DNA of 64,000 nucleotides from Scytalidium lignicola. Its lineage: Eukaryota; Ascomycota; Leotiomycetes. The notes under the pieces are model-generated. The model had not been told where the DNA came from, made no database searches, and saw only the letters and a list, made by a program, of their open reading frames with translations. Below, in pieces: positions 24,485 through 37,300 of the stretch (positions within the stretch are counted from its first letter, which is position 1; every line of letters begins with the position of its first letter). The DNA lies in NCBI GenBank assembly GCA_002812745.2, contig NCSJ02000179.1:1-64000 (forward strand). The letters are read 5' to 3'. Both the position numbers and the translations under genes were made by a program.

Positions 24485-24990
24485 CCCGATTTGGCTAGGG
24501 TGAGGCCAAAAACCAGCTAAAGTTGAGGCTAAAAACCAGCAGACTGATAACTTTTGGATTTTACAAGCTACAAACTTTGTAATCGAATACATTTATCACC
24601 ATCGATCGTACAAATACGAAATCGACATCATGTGAAAGCCGATTTCTGGCTCTACACATGCACATAATCTTTATTAGATTTGGATGCGAATTGATGGTGC
24701 AAATTCACTTGGAAGGCTCGAAATCGGCTCGTTTACACTTCGCACTCGAATAGCTCGACCAGTCGACGTCGCACGACCGCGTAAACTGGATCCCGCGATA
24801 GGCCAGCCAATTCTCCACCGACGCGACACCAGCCATCCTGCAGCAGCTCCCGTCGCGGTCGAGCTGTCCGTCCTGGCAATCGGGGCCTTCCCAGAGGGCC
24901 GGCCGAATCGGGTTTGGCGGGTGAGGCCAAAAACCAGCGCACGGGNCGCCTGAGGCCATACTCCGGCGGATGGGCCGTTAGTTATATATA
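24485..24990. repeat. GC-rich island with three copies of gaggccaaaaaccagc
   Basis: A 16-bp motif gaggc(c/t)aaaaaccagc occurs at about 24,502, 24,526 and 24,921, and the outer two copies share a preceding gt. Between them the sequence turns abruptly GC-rich (about 24,680-24,985). The island carries an open 89-codon frame with no recognisable domain, which I do not call a gene. It contrasts with the AT-rich DNA on both sides and lies just 3' of the helicase-recombinase gene. Confidence 0.65.
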
Positions 24991-25009
24991 CTAATAAAAC
25001 TAACAGAGG

Positions 25010-26300
25010 AGTTTGTTAAAGAATAACATAGATTATTATATAATAAACATATAAGGATAACCTAATGTTATTATCAAATTAATAAGGATTACTTTATTAT
25101 AAAACTATAATTGGTAATTAAGAAAGTAATTATAAAATGCAAAATCTGTAAAAAGGTTAAAAATCTAAGAAAAAAACTTTAAGGATAATTATACCTTATA
25201 TAAATACTTAACAATTTATAAGAACTAATCAAATAAGATTTTATTATAAAACTACTAATTTTCACAGATTACATAATGAAAGTTAAGTATAACTTTATCT
25301 TTGTAATAACTGAATATTATACTAAGTTTGTAATCTTTGAACTGTTTAAAGAAACTTAAGGAGTNAAAAAAAGTAGTTAATATATTCTTATAAAGAGTAA
25401 TGTCTCAATGAAGAGTATTAAAACAGATAATCTCTAATAAAGATATAAAATTCATATTCAAGTTTTAGGAAATATTAACAATAAGAATAAGAGTTAAAAG
25501 GAAATTGTCAATAGTATAACATCTACAAATTAATAAACAAACAAAATGTTTGAATATATAGTTAAAAGGATATTTAAGATGTTATGTCAATTATGATAAA
25601 GACAATTAAGTTGATTACTTGCTAATAGTAGAAATGTTATACAATGATATATTATATGAATCAACTAAAATCACTTTATTCTATATAAATTATAAACAAG
25701 AATTAGAAGGGTTTTACATTAGATTAGAATTAAAATCTACAAGTGAATTAGTAGAGATTCATGCAAAACAAATAGAAGAAATGTAAAAGAAAATCAAGAA
25801 CTTACTTTAATATATTAAGAAAAGAATAAAGAAGTATTATGATTATAGATACTTGATAAAACTAATGTACAAAAAAGAGGATAAAGTTTATCTTCTTAGA
25901 AAAAACATTAAAATAACAAGATTAAGTAATAAACTAGACTAGGTAAAAATAAGACTATATAAAATTGAAGAAGTTTATAAACTTTTAATNTATAAATTAA
26001 AGTTATTAACAATAATTAAGATATATTTTTATTTTTTATGTTTTATTTCTTGAACTAATACTTGAAAACACTTAAATACTAATGTTAGAAGAAGTTAATC
26101 TAGAAAAAGAATATAAAGTTAAGAAGATCATCAATTATAGAATATATTATGAGAAAATTATAAATATTTAGTTAAATGGATAAAATATTTAAAGAGTAAG
26201 AATAGATAAGAACTTACTTTTAATCTTATAAGTTATAAGAAGTTATTAAAAGCATATTATCAAACTTATCTTAGAATGGATTTCTAAGTAATAGAATTAC
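25010..26300 (+). pseudogene. Ty3/Gypsy chromovirus relic: integrase core, GPY-like region and chromodomain
   Basis: Reading TAA/TAG as former Gln and TGA as former Trp or Arg gives a typical Ty3/Gypsy integrase 3' half. The core is VITEYYTKFVIFE..., then SIVYHLQINKQTKCLN (normally TAYHPQTDGQTE), RCYVNYDKDN, LYNDILYESTKI..FYINY, and the KEDKVYLLRKNIK...KL segment. A chromodomain-like stretch follows (KKIINYRIYYEK and, in another frame, YLVKWIKYLKSKN and SYKKLLKAYYQ), so the parent was a chromovirus. It is riddled with stops and frameshifts. The 5' half (gag, protease, RT) is missing; the sequence upstream is the GC-rich island. The LTR at 26,902 may be its 3' LTR. Confidence 0.8.
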
Positions 26301-26901
26301 AAGGTTGAAAAGGAAGGAGTTGATAATAAAAGAAGAAGCCTTACTTATATAAGCAGAATATAACTTTTTAAAAAGTTTCTCTTACTTTTCTTTCTCTTTT
26401 ATAATGTTAAGTTTGTTTAAGTATTTTAAGTTATAACAAATTATCTTATTCTTTTATCACTGAAGAAGAGCTTGTTACTTTTGTAAATAAAGGATTTTGG
26501 CTATAACTTCTTCTTTTTCTGCTTGTAATCTGTTTATGGATTTTTCTAAGGATTCTTAGTCCTAAGAACATAAAATGTTTTTATCCTAAGAATTGGAAAT
26601 TATGTTATAAGAACATTTTATGTATATACACTTAGAATATTAAGAGGACTTCAAAAGGTTTATAATGTACTTTTGATTCTCTTTAAAATAATAAGAACAA
26701 GGATTTATACTATTGTTAGTATCCTTTATAATTAAGGCAAGATTGACTCTTTCTCTTTTCTTTCTTTTAAGGTCAGAAGGAAGGAAGGGGTAAGGATGTT
26801 TAAGTAGTATAATAAAAGGAAAAGAAGGATTAACAAGGAAATAAGATAATTCATAACAACAAGTTAAACATCAAGATGACATTAATGTAAAAAGAGAATA
26901 A

Positions 26902-27243
26902 TATTATAAGTTTTACTTAACAAGCTGATTAGTATAAGCTTAAGGCTTAGTACATAGAAGGTGTACATAAAGAACCTAACAATCAGAAGTTATATGATAA
27001 AGTCTTAGAATCCTTGGAGGACTTTAAAGAACTCTTAAGACTTTGAAGGATTTAATTATATTTCATTATCTATATAAGTATATTATAAGAACATAAGAGT
27101 AGACTTCTTGTATTTAACCTAAATACATTATTAAATCTTACCTTTGACTTAGTTACTTACTTAAGTGTCTTTTATTTTCATAATCCTTGAACATTTACCT
27201 TACCCTGGCTATCCAGTGACCTGGATAGCCTAGTTTTGTAACA
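26902..27243 (+). repeat. RIP-damaged Ty3/Gypsy LTR (copy A)
   Basis: About 342 bp, alignable along its length with the LTR at 33,969-34,329. Shared blocks include caagct(g/a)attagt, ggtgtaca(t/c)aaagaac, tttcattatctatataag and cttgaacatttacctta. The end is TTTTGTAACA, and the start TATTATAAG corresponds to TGTTATAAG in copy B, a G-to-A change at the terminal TG. Copy A is the more AT-rich of the two. Confidence 0.8.
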
Positions 27244-28400
27244 TCAACTTAACCTCAAGTATCTTATTCTATAAATTAATAACAAGTATAAAGAGTATAC
27301 TCATAAGTATAAAAAGTATAGAAAAGTTCTTAAAGAGTATTGTTATTATATAAATAAACTGTTCTAACTTGTTGACTAGGTAATAGTAAGCAATATTATA
27401 ATTGTTATTGTTCTTTGGATAACATAATGTAAATATATTAAATATGTTAAGAATATACTTTACTAGGAAATCAAGAAAGAAAAGATGGATAATAATAAGC
27501 TAAGTACAGTTAATAAGATCTTGAAAAGTATTAATAATTGCTTTAAAGCTTTAAATAATATTATTTAAGAAATAATAAGTATTTTTTCTTCTTTTCCTTT
27601 TAATTAGTATATTGTTAATGTTTTACAATCTCTTTAACAATAACATATCCTTTGACAAAGACATATCTTCTTCAGAGGATACTAAGTTAAGTAAGTTAAA
27701 AAAGTCAGATGATAATAATAATAATAATTCTCCTATCTCTTCAGTTCATTATCTTACTTACTCTTATCTTTTAAGAGTATAAAAGGGTAATGTCCTTACT
27801 ACTTCTTATTATTACCTTGCTTAATTTATTAACAAGCATTCTAAGTTGATAATACTTATCTTAGTCTTAGTCTTTAATATAATACTCTTTGTTAGCCTTG
27901 TACTCAGTCCTCCTTTTGCTTTTTTNAAAGTATTATCTCTAGTTTAAAGATAATAAGTTTACAACCTCTCTTGTTTAGCCTAGTAACCTTGTTAATAATA
28001 ATAGTAATAACAGTAAAGATGATAATAATGATAATAAAGGTAATGAAGGAGATAGTAACCTTTTGTTGAAGAAGAGGAAATATAAGTACAAGAGTATTTA
28101 TAAACATTACTACTAAGTAAATAACTTTTTACTTTTAAGTACTTTAATCTTAATTCAACCTTTTTCACTTCTTGCCCCTTTTCCTTATAACTTTCTGTTA
28201 TGTTGATTTTGAGGAGGTTATTTCTTTTATAAGTAGTTGTTCATACTGTTTTTTAATACTCTTCAAACTTCTTTACAGTATTTCATAAGTACTTTAATAA
28301 TTCTTAGATATCTTCTGTTAATAAGAATCCTTTTTACCTTATAAAGTACTATTAAGTTTTATTCTTCTTGACTTTATAATTTAAGATAACTTTAACCTCT
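27244..28400. other. AT-rich stretch, nothing identified
   Basis: There is no recognisable domain on either strand. A TATA-like tataaaag at about 27,778 could mark another decayed LTR, but I find no partner copy. Confidence 0.4.
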
Positions 28401-28419
28401 TACTTGTTTTCATTATTAA

Positions 28420-31400
28420 CAACCTCTTCTTCTAAGAACTCTAATGTTATATTAGATTTATAATAATATAATTTAAGAAGAGATATGTAAAAGACTAAGT
28501 ATACTCTTATTTTAAAGAGTAACTTCAGCTTATACACAAGGTTATTACTTATAACCTGGACTACTTTTAATAGTCTTAGATATTAATCTANCAACTTTTT
28601 ACTAAGTCTTTATTATTATAAATTCTTCGTGGATACTATCATAAAATTGCTTATCTTAAATGTTATTAACTTTTATTTTTTGTTATAATACTTCTTCTGT
28701 ACTTTTATAGCTTCTTGCTATTACTTTGTTATTATTTCTTTTTCTTTTTGCAATATTTTTATTCTTTCTTGTATAACAATTACTCTTCCCTTTATAATGT
28801 TATTCTTAACGTTAACCTAGATCTCAAGGTTATAACTATACATATTGTAAAAAAGAAGTTATACTAATAGTATTATAAACATTATTATTATATATAAATT
28901 CTACAAGAGTCAACTTTAATATTTAATTGTCTTACTTATATAAACAAAATACTTGTAAATAATATTCTAATGTTTAATTTTAAACTTTTATTTGTTTGTT
29001 ACTTTGGAGGTAAAACGTTGTTAATAAGTGTTTTTACACTTATAAGTAAAAACATAAGAAAGCTTAAAACTTGTTAATAAATTAAGGTCCTTAATCTAAG
29101 ATTATACTTTTTAAAATACTAAAATCTTTGACAATATACTATAAAAATAGCTTTACTAATTCTAATGTTATAATTGTCTTCTTACAAGGAATGTATTATA
29201 TTATTTATATATACTTATTGATAATAATTAAACATGAATTGTATATTATGTTACTTTATTTACTTAAAAGTAAATTTATGATGAAGTCCATCAAAATCTT
29301 TGTTTATAATTACTTTAAGTAAGATAATGGTATTAATGTTCTATATAATATATATTGCCTTACCTTTATTCTTTGACAAATAGTATAAGTATATCCTTAG
29401 CACTTTATATTTCTTCTTAAGCTTAGCCAAAAATACTTTTACTAAATTAATTCTAATGTTTTTAAGATTTTAAAATACTTTGTTATAAGGTTATTATGAT
29501 TTGTAATCAATATCTTTATCCTTATTATATCATTGTCTAAGATATATATTTTGCCTTAATATCAAAGAAGACTTGTATAGTCTATTCTTTATAATTACTC
29601 TTTAACTACTTTTAACTCCTTATGCAAATCTAAGGTTTCTCCTTTAATATTCTGGTTATTATACCTTAAAGTTATAGATTCTTCCTTATAATTTCCCTTA
29701 TTATGTTATAACTCTTTAACTTTATTTAATCTTTTATTTATATTAATAATTTCTTCTTCAATGTTTTAATTATTATATTTTATAATTATAAACTCTTCTT
29801 TATAATCTTGCTTTGACTATGTTATCTTAATATAAGTTTTTTTTAAAACTTTACTCCTTATACCTTCATACAAGGCTTTTATTCTCAAAGGTTAACTTAT
29901 TCTGAGAACTATTACTTTTATAATATCAAGGTCTCTTCTTAACAGCTTTAATAGTTCTTTTCCTTTAAATCAATTATTAACGTTGTCCTTGAATAAAAGT
30001 ATCTTTTTGTTGTAAATTGTATATTAAGTTAGTTATTAACTTAATAAAAGAACTATTTGTTATTTTAAGTATACTTATCAAACAAGTATATACTTATAAG
30101 ATAAGGTGTTTATAATTACTAATCTTAGTAACAAGCTTAAGCTTATGAGTTATATTGCTTATTATAACCTTATAACAATGTCTTGTTAAATTTATAACTA
30201 CTTGTATGTATATAAGCCTTGGCTAATGACTAAGCTTAAGGTGCTTAGTCTGGAAACTACCCCTTTAAGTGTTATCTCTTTAAGCATTTCTTCTTTTTGT
30301 AATATCATCAGCTAATATCTTAATTTTTTGTTAAAATACCTTCTTAACTGTAATGTAAAATATATTTTACATCTTCTTTCTTAATATTAACATTAAATCT
30401 CTTATAACTTTATTAGACTTAAGTTTGTAATCTGATTATCTTAATAAACTATTAAAAAGGTTAGTTTTGTTTGTTCTATACTTTATCCTAAAGTCATATT
30501 CAGTTAACTTTTGATAACTACTGTTAATGAGGTATAAGCTAAGTAATACTTTTATTATTCTAATACTTGTATTATAATAAGCATCTTTTAGTTAAGAGTA
30601 TTATATGCTTATTATGTAGGATTTAACTTCTTTAAGTAAAAGGTAATAAGATGTTAGTTCAACTAGTCCTCTTCAGTGATTAACTAATATAAAACAATAC
30701 TTATAACAAATCTAAATGCATTTGTTTTTAACATTGTAAATAGTCTTAAAGTATAATACATAAAAATAAGCATTATAACAAAAGCCTCTTTAAGCTTGTT
30801 GAATACTTGTAATACTAACTTTCTAAGTTTGAATATATTAACTTTTCACTTCTTTTCTATTCCTTTTAAAAGATTTAATAAAGAAGTTATTATTTTTGAA
30901 TAATGTTTGATAAACTTTTTGTAAAAATTGATAAATCCTAAAAAAACCTAAATATCTTTAAAAGAGATAAGGATTAGTTAGTCTTGAATAGTAATAATTT
31001 AACTTTCCTTTATTAATATACTGTTAAGAGATATAATATACTCTAAAAACTCTACTTCTTTAATGTAGAAATTGTACTTAGATATATTTGTATATAAACG
31101 ATATTACCTCAAGTACTTGAGTACTTGTTGAATATACTTTACATACTCTTTTTTGGTTTTAGAAAAGATTAAAATGTTATCTAAATAAATTATATAAATG
31201 ACATTTACTAATCTAATTAACACTTCATTAATGTACTATTAGAATGTTGTTAGTGTATTGTATAACTTAAACAATATGATATAATATTTGTAATAACCAT
31301 ATTATATACAAAAANGTTATCTTCTACTTATTACCTTTTTAAATCTGGATTTGATGATAAGTATCCTTTAAATCTAACTTAATATATATTACTACTTTTC

Positions 31401-32300
31401 TTAATTAGTTTAAGGTTTCTGAAATTAATAACAAAGGTATTTAATCTTTGATAATAACCTTATTAAGACCTTTATAATTAACATAAAGTTAAAGCTTATT
31501 ATTCTTCTTAAGGACAAATAATATTAATATACTTATTAAATTAGTAGATTGTCAGATTTACCCTTTCTTTAATGAATTGTAAATATACTCTCTTAATATT
31601 TTCATTTCCTTTTTTNGTTAATGGATAAACAAGTTTCTATGATAATATTATATTGTTAACAAGCTTAATAATGTAGTATAAGCTATTAATTCTAAGTACC
31701 TTAATTACTTCTTCCTTGTTAAACATATTTATAAAGTCTTAATATTATTTTAAGATTATGTCAACTTATTATTGTTTAAAGTTTAACAAGTTGTCGATTT
31801 GTATTATCTTAATATGTATATAATCTAATATATATTCAAAGAAGGCTTTGAATAAAAGAATATCTTTCTCTTTTTCTAATAACTTTGTGAATTGCCTTGT
31901 AAAGTAAATGATGTAATTCTTAATCTTAAAGTAATACTTTCATTTTCCCTTCTATTATCATATATCTAAGTTTATGTTATTAAGTTATGGATATCCTAGG
32001 ATAATAATATATTCATTGATAATAGTTGATATAAACTAATGCTTTAGAATACAAGCTTTTTTNATTTGTATCTTTAACCTTAGTTAATATAATATAAGAT
32101 TTATAAACATAAATGTTTGTCTTATTAATTGTTTAAAATCTTAACTTCTCCTTGTTGTTATTATTTTATTCATACTCTTATACTAAAGCTAAGGAGATTA
32201 TATTCTACTTTGCTTTGTTGTTAATCAAAACTTACTTTGTTCTCTATCTCCTTTGTTTATCTTAAACCTTGAAAGAAATTATCATATATAGTTGTCTTGA
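28420..32300 (-). pseudogene. Ty3/Gypsy relic (minus strand): RT, RNase H and integrase
   Basis: On the minus strand, conserved pol blocks occur in descending coordinates, with many stops. RT C-terminal sequence is at about 31,250-31,000. The RT/RNase H connector LRGFLGFINFYKKFIKHYSK is at about 30,970-30,890, where family members have FLGFANFYRRFI. The integrase end is at about 28,560-28,420 (NNLVYKLKLLFKIRVYLVFY then ISLLK; family: YKLKLP..RIHPVFHVSLLKP). The gag and protease part should lie between 32,300 and 33,950, now interrupted by the MITE at 32,757, but is too degraded to delimit. Its orientation is opposite to the flanking Gypsy relics, so the block is a nest of several insertions. 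Confidence 0.75.
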
Positions 32301-32756
32301 TTTCTCTATAATATGATAAACCTTGTTATCTACTCTTATTATTACTTCTTCTAAAGATGTAAAGGTAAAGAGAATCTTAAGTATTTGTTAAAATATTATA
32401 AAAAGCCTCTTCCTTTTATTATTCAACAAGGCTAAGGTTATAAGCTTCTCTGGATATTAATGTTTCCTTAGTTTATTATAAGTATGTTTTTATTAAAAGG
32501 TTAATTAAAGTTTTAGTTTTAATTATTTAAAGTATAACCTAGTTGACTATAACTGTAATATTAGATTTTGTCATTGTGAGCATTATAACAATCTTTAATA
32601 TAATGCCTTAACTTCTTACAATTATAATATTTAATTTTATTAGAGTTTTTAAGCTTTATAATATTAACACTAGTTAATAACATTATACATGTTGATTTTG
32701 TTTAGTCTTGATATAAGATATTCAAGTTCTACTTAAGTAACTTATTTTGTTATTTC

Positions 32757-33311
32757 TAGACTGGCCGGACTGTTGCATTAGACTGTGGTCCCGTCTGGAC
32801 AAGACTGTAAGCTACATGGTCTTGTCCGCAAAAATTTAAGCAAGACCGTGGCTTACAGTCTTGTCTGGACAAGACTGTAAGCCACATAGTTCGGTCTCAA
32901 GGTTTTAAGACTGAACCATGAAACAGTCTCCACTTTTGTTGTCAGACCAGACCATAGTCTCATGGTCTGGTCTCAAAATTTTAATCTCAGACCGTAGACC
33001 GTATGGTCTAGACTGTGAGACCGTAACGCTAGACCATAACAGTAATATAACCTAAATTGGAAATAAGCTTTACCTGATTAAGGAATATTAGCGTCAGACT
33101 GTGGAGACCAGACTGTACGGTCTGACACTAATATTCGGTCCTTACATTTGTTGTCAGACCAGACCGTAGTCTCACGGTCTGGTCTTAAAATTTTAGCTTC
33201 AGATTGTAGACCATACAGTCTGGTCTCAAAATTTTGGCTTCAGACCACAGTCTCGAAACGGTCCTCACAAAACCCACGGTCTGGTCCAGTCTGAACCGAT
33301 CGGCCAGTCTA
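32757..33311. mobile_element. MITE, about 555 bp, TIR TAGACTGGCCG, 8-bp target duplication
   Basis: The ends are TAGACTGGCCG and CGGCCAGTCTA, perfect 11-bp inverted repeats. The flanks are GTTATTTC on both sides (32,749-32,756 and 33,312-33,319; nine bases match if the terminal T is counted). The interior is much GC-richer than its surroundings and packed with short direct and inverted copies of gtctgg / agaccgt / cagtct. An internal 63-bp direct duplication spans 32,938-33,000 and 33,148-33,210. It has no coding capacity. An 8-bp duplication with TAG-type ends and subterminal repeats suggests a non-autonomous hAT element; a Mutator-like MITE (8-11 bp duplication) is the alternative. It inserted into the minus-strand Gypsy relic after that relic had decayed. 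Confidence 0.85.
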
Positions 33312-33968
33312 GTTATTTCTCCTTTAACTTGTTATGTTAAGGTTTTCAAGAGTTTATAATAATATTATTATGTTTGATCTTTTATCCTCAATTTACCTTA
33401 TTAAGTTGTAAGTACTCTATTAACATAACCATTTTATTACATATTGTTAACAAGACATTATAATTCATAATTTTTACCTTTAACTTAAGTATTATTTTTA
33501 TTAATAATATATTTTATCTCTTCTTATTACTTATGTTAAGGAATTGTACTTTAAAGTTGTTAAGATACTTTACAAAAGATTAGATTGACTAACTTAGTTA
33601 TTGTCAAGCTTAATTATACTAATCTTAAACTTTAATCTTTTTATTATCTTTATTTCTTAACAAAGATAATAAGATCTTTTTAAATCCTTCTTATATAATA
33701 ATACTTGTTAATTTTGCCTTTTNATGCTTATTATTATTTTACCTTTAGAATATTGTTAAGATATAATATAATATAAAAGATCTTAGTATTATCCTTCTTA
33801 TATAACTTTAAGAATTCAACAAATTCAAATTCACATTTATACATGAAGTTGTTATATTCCTTCATTGTTTTCCTTGTAAATTACTTTAGTAAAAGTATAT
33901 ACTTGTACTTTACACTTTAGATTATAAGTTATTATAATAATAGTTTTAACAATACTTCATTAACATAT

Positions 33969-34329
33969 TGTTATAAGTTTAACCAAACAAGCTAATTAGT
34001 GTAGGCCTGAGGCTTGGTACACGGTAGGTGTACACAAAGAACTTAACAATTAGGAGGTCACGTGATTAGGATCATTGGATTAGAGTGATCCAGTGATCCA
34101 AGGACTTGGATCAAGGGATCATGGTGATCTAATGATCTTGCTAGATTTCATTATCTATATAAGCACATTGTAAGAACATGAAAGTAGACTTCTCATGTTC
34201 AATTTAAATACATTACTAAACCTTACCTTAGACTGAGTCAATTACTTGTGTGTCATACATTTCCGTTGTCCTTGAACATTTACCTTATTCTTGGCTATTC
34301 AGTAACCTGGATAATGTAGTTTTATAACA
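33969..34329 (+). repeat. Ty3/Gypsy LTR (copy B), 5' LTR of the plus-strand element
   Basis: 361 bp beginning TGTTATAAG and ending TTATAACA (TG...CA). It matches copy A at 26,902-27,243 and is less AT-shifted. The gag-like frame starts 19 bp after it at 34,348, placing it as a 5' LTR. Internal tandem-like 'gatcca / ggatca' repeats occur at 34,078-34,140. Confidence 0.85.
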
Positions 34330-34347
34330 TTTTGAACATTACCTATC

Positions 34348-37300
34348 TTGATAAATCAGGATTTAAAAACAGACACCTTAGTAGATAACAACAATAAACA
34401 ACAACCTGAAGAAGGTTCTGAAGAAGGTTCTGAAGAAGAATTTGAAGAGGGATCTGAGGAAGTATCTGAGGAAAGTTTGGAAGATAACTTTGAAAAAGAC
34501 CAAGGTAAGAACCAGATTATCAAGAAAGCTAACATCTAGGAAGGAATGTTAGAGGAAGTTGTTATACTACCAAAGTAACTTATTAGGTTAATAAAAGGAT
34601 TAACTGTTGAAGAATCATCAAGAGCTTCAAGGAAGAAGCTAGTACCTCCATTACTTAAACCTGACTTGGAACTAGTCTAAGTACTAAGAGCTCCAAGCTT
34701 AGACCTTGATCTAGACTCTGAATCAAAGAACAACGTTGAGCAAGCTTTAATGGTAATTTTTAAAGAAGTCAAAATTACTAGACTAGATCTGTTCTATAAG
34801 GATAGAAAGAAGCTGAAAGCTTATCTTGCTCAGATAGGAACTTATTTGGTGTTAAACGATTATTTATTGCTTGGAGATACATACAAGGTTTTGTAAGTAT
34901 CTACATACTTAAGAAGAGTAGTTAAAACTTGGTTTTAACTCTTTAAGGATGAATAGTTTGTTATAAACGAAGGAATAATAAACCAAGGAGTAAGAAATAT
35001 CCTTAGAAGCTAGGAAAATTATACAAGAGAACTTAAATGCTTGTATAAGGATGTTAACAAAAAAANGGAATGCTAAAAGACAATTAGCTTACCTTAAACA
35101 AACTAAAACCCTTAGTAAGTATATAATGCTCTATTACTAGTATGCAATATTAGTCAACTGAGGAGAAGAGATATATATACACTAGTATAAGACTAAATTA
35201 AAGGATTTTATTAAAGAAGAATTATACTAACAACTTATAATCATTACATTTAACACTTTTTATTAACTTGTCAATCAAGATTAAGAATNAGCAATATAAG
35301 ATGATCTTGGACAAAAAAAGGAGGATTTTACTTTAACTGTAAAAAGATTAACAACAAGAAGGATTATGAAGACTTTATAGAGTTAAATGCTATGAAGAAA
35401 GGAAAAACTGTTAAAGAAAAAGGAAAGAAACACTTTAGAGGGAAAAGCAAAAAAGGAAATTCCTTTAGAATCTCTCTTGAAGAACTTGATAACAAAAGAA
35501 AAAACAAATTATATTTTAAGTGTAGACTTTCTAAGTATATAATAAATACTTATAAGAAAGATATTAAGTTAAGCTTGTTAGTTAAAGTTGGAGTCATAAG
35601 AATTTTAAGAATTATAGATATCTCATCAGAGTCTTCAGAAGAGGAAAGCTCAAACAAGGAAGGGAATTCCTTAAAAGAAGAAGAAGAACAACAAGACTTG
35701 GTAATTATACTAGAACTTACTGTTAAAACTAATGTGGATAAGATGATAATGGCAAGAATCCTAGAAACAGGTTTTGTATTAATAAGAAGGACTTAGTGTA
35801 TAAAACACCCTTGAAATCAAGGGAAGGCTGTTAGCCTAAATAGATGGAGGTCTATGCTAAGAGTCAGTAGAATCTAGATGATTATGCTAGTAGAATTTGA
35901 GGTTATACTAACAGAGTAATATCTTGTTTTTGAAGAATTATTAATCTTGAAATATTATCTCATGATTAGTATAAGAAGACTAAGAGGATAGAAAATCCTA
36001 AACAAGAGTTAACTTTATAGAACTATATAGTGAGAAGAAGTAATTGTCAAGAAATAAGAACTCAATCTTGAGGATTTTACTTTAGTTTATAAGATTAACT
36101 TATAAAGTATTATTATAAAGAAAGGATCATGTGAAATCCTCTTATTAGTAGAAAGAACTCAGATTTAGAATGATTTTGACCAAATGCTTAAGGACATTTG
36201 GATAGTGATAAAAGAGGGATTAAACTATGTTATATAAGAGCAATATAATGTTTAACATAAAGGACTTCTGATAATAACTTTCTAGCAAGACTGTTTAAAA
36301 GCAAAAANCATAGTACAGAGAAATCTAAGGTCTAGGGAAATCAGTAGAGTAATTACCTTAAGCTAAATAATATCATGCTTAATAAGAGTAAAAGGAATTA
36401 GTAAAGATTGTTATCAAATAAGTTAATTAGGATGTAGAAGTTCTACTTATGATTAATGAATTAGAAGAAGATTTACTACCTTTGGAAATACTCATTGTAT
36501 TATCAAGAGAAGATGAGTTAATACAAGGGATTAATCAATAGTTTAACCAAGAAGTAATAGTATATCCTTTGAATTCTGCAAGAAGAATTCTTGTAGAAAG
36601 TAACATCTTTATCACTAAGATAAGAGAATGTTTAAGGAATGAAATGGTAGAATGAGTACAAGACATACACATGTTTATAAATGACAGAAATTTAGATAGA
36701 CCAAGACTAAGAAGTCTTAACAAAAGACAAGTAGTATTATTTGAAGAACTTCAAGAAAATACTGAAGATCTGAAAATCAAAGACAACATATTAGTTGATA
36801 ATACTAGAAATGTAAATCTTTATTCTATGAATAATAAAAGTTCATTATATATAAACATAAAACTATGTAAAAAGCTAGTAAGGGCCTTGATTGATTTAAG
36901 AGTCAAAAGGAATTTCATCAATGAACAAGTTATGAAATAACTTAGACTTAGTACAAAAGTCAAGGATAATAATTACTTGATATTATTAGTAAATAGTATT
37001 AAGGTTCAAAAGTATATTAATGTTCAAACTTAGAACTTAGATATAAAGTATAATAAAAGCTATTAAGAAAGGATATCTTTTGATGTTATAAAGTTAGGAA
37101 TATACTAAGTTATATTAAGGATTGAATAAATGAAGAAGCATAATTTAATAATTGATTAGAGAACAAGTATAATTACTTTCTTAGAAGAAACTATGTTTTT
37201 AGAAGTTATTTATGTTGATGAAACTATAAAATATATTCTTGAAGAATATTATGAATAGTTAGAGTTATTCATAGAAAGACCTGATGATTTAGCCTTACTA

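Noticed and set aside
24684..24953. Open frames on both strands in the GC-rich island as a gene
   Set aside because: No domain, splice sites or start context. Open frames are expected in short GC-rich DNA, and the region carries the repeated motif instead.
35392..35796. 134-codon frame as an independent gene
   Set aside because: It lies within the Gypsy relic and contains its damaged zinc knuckle; it is a fragment of gag.
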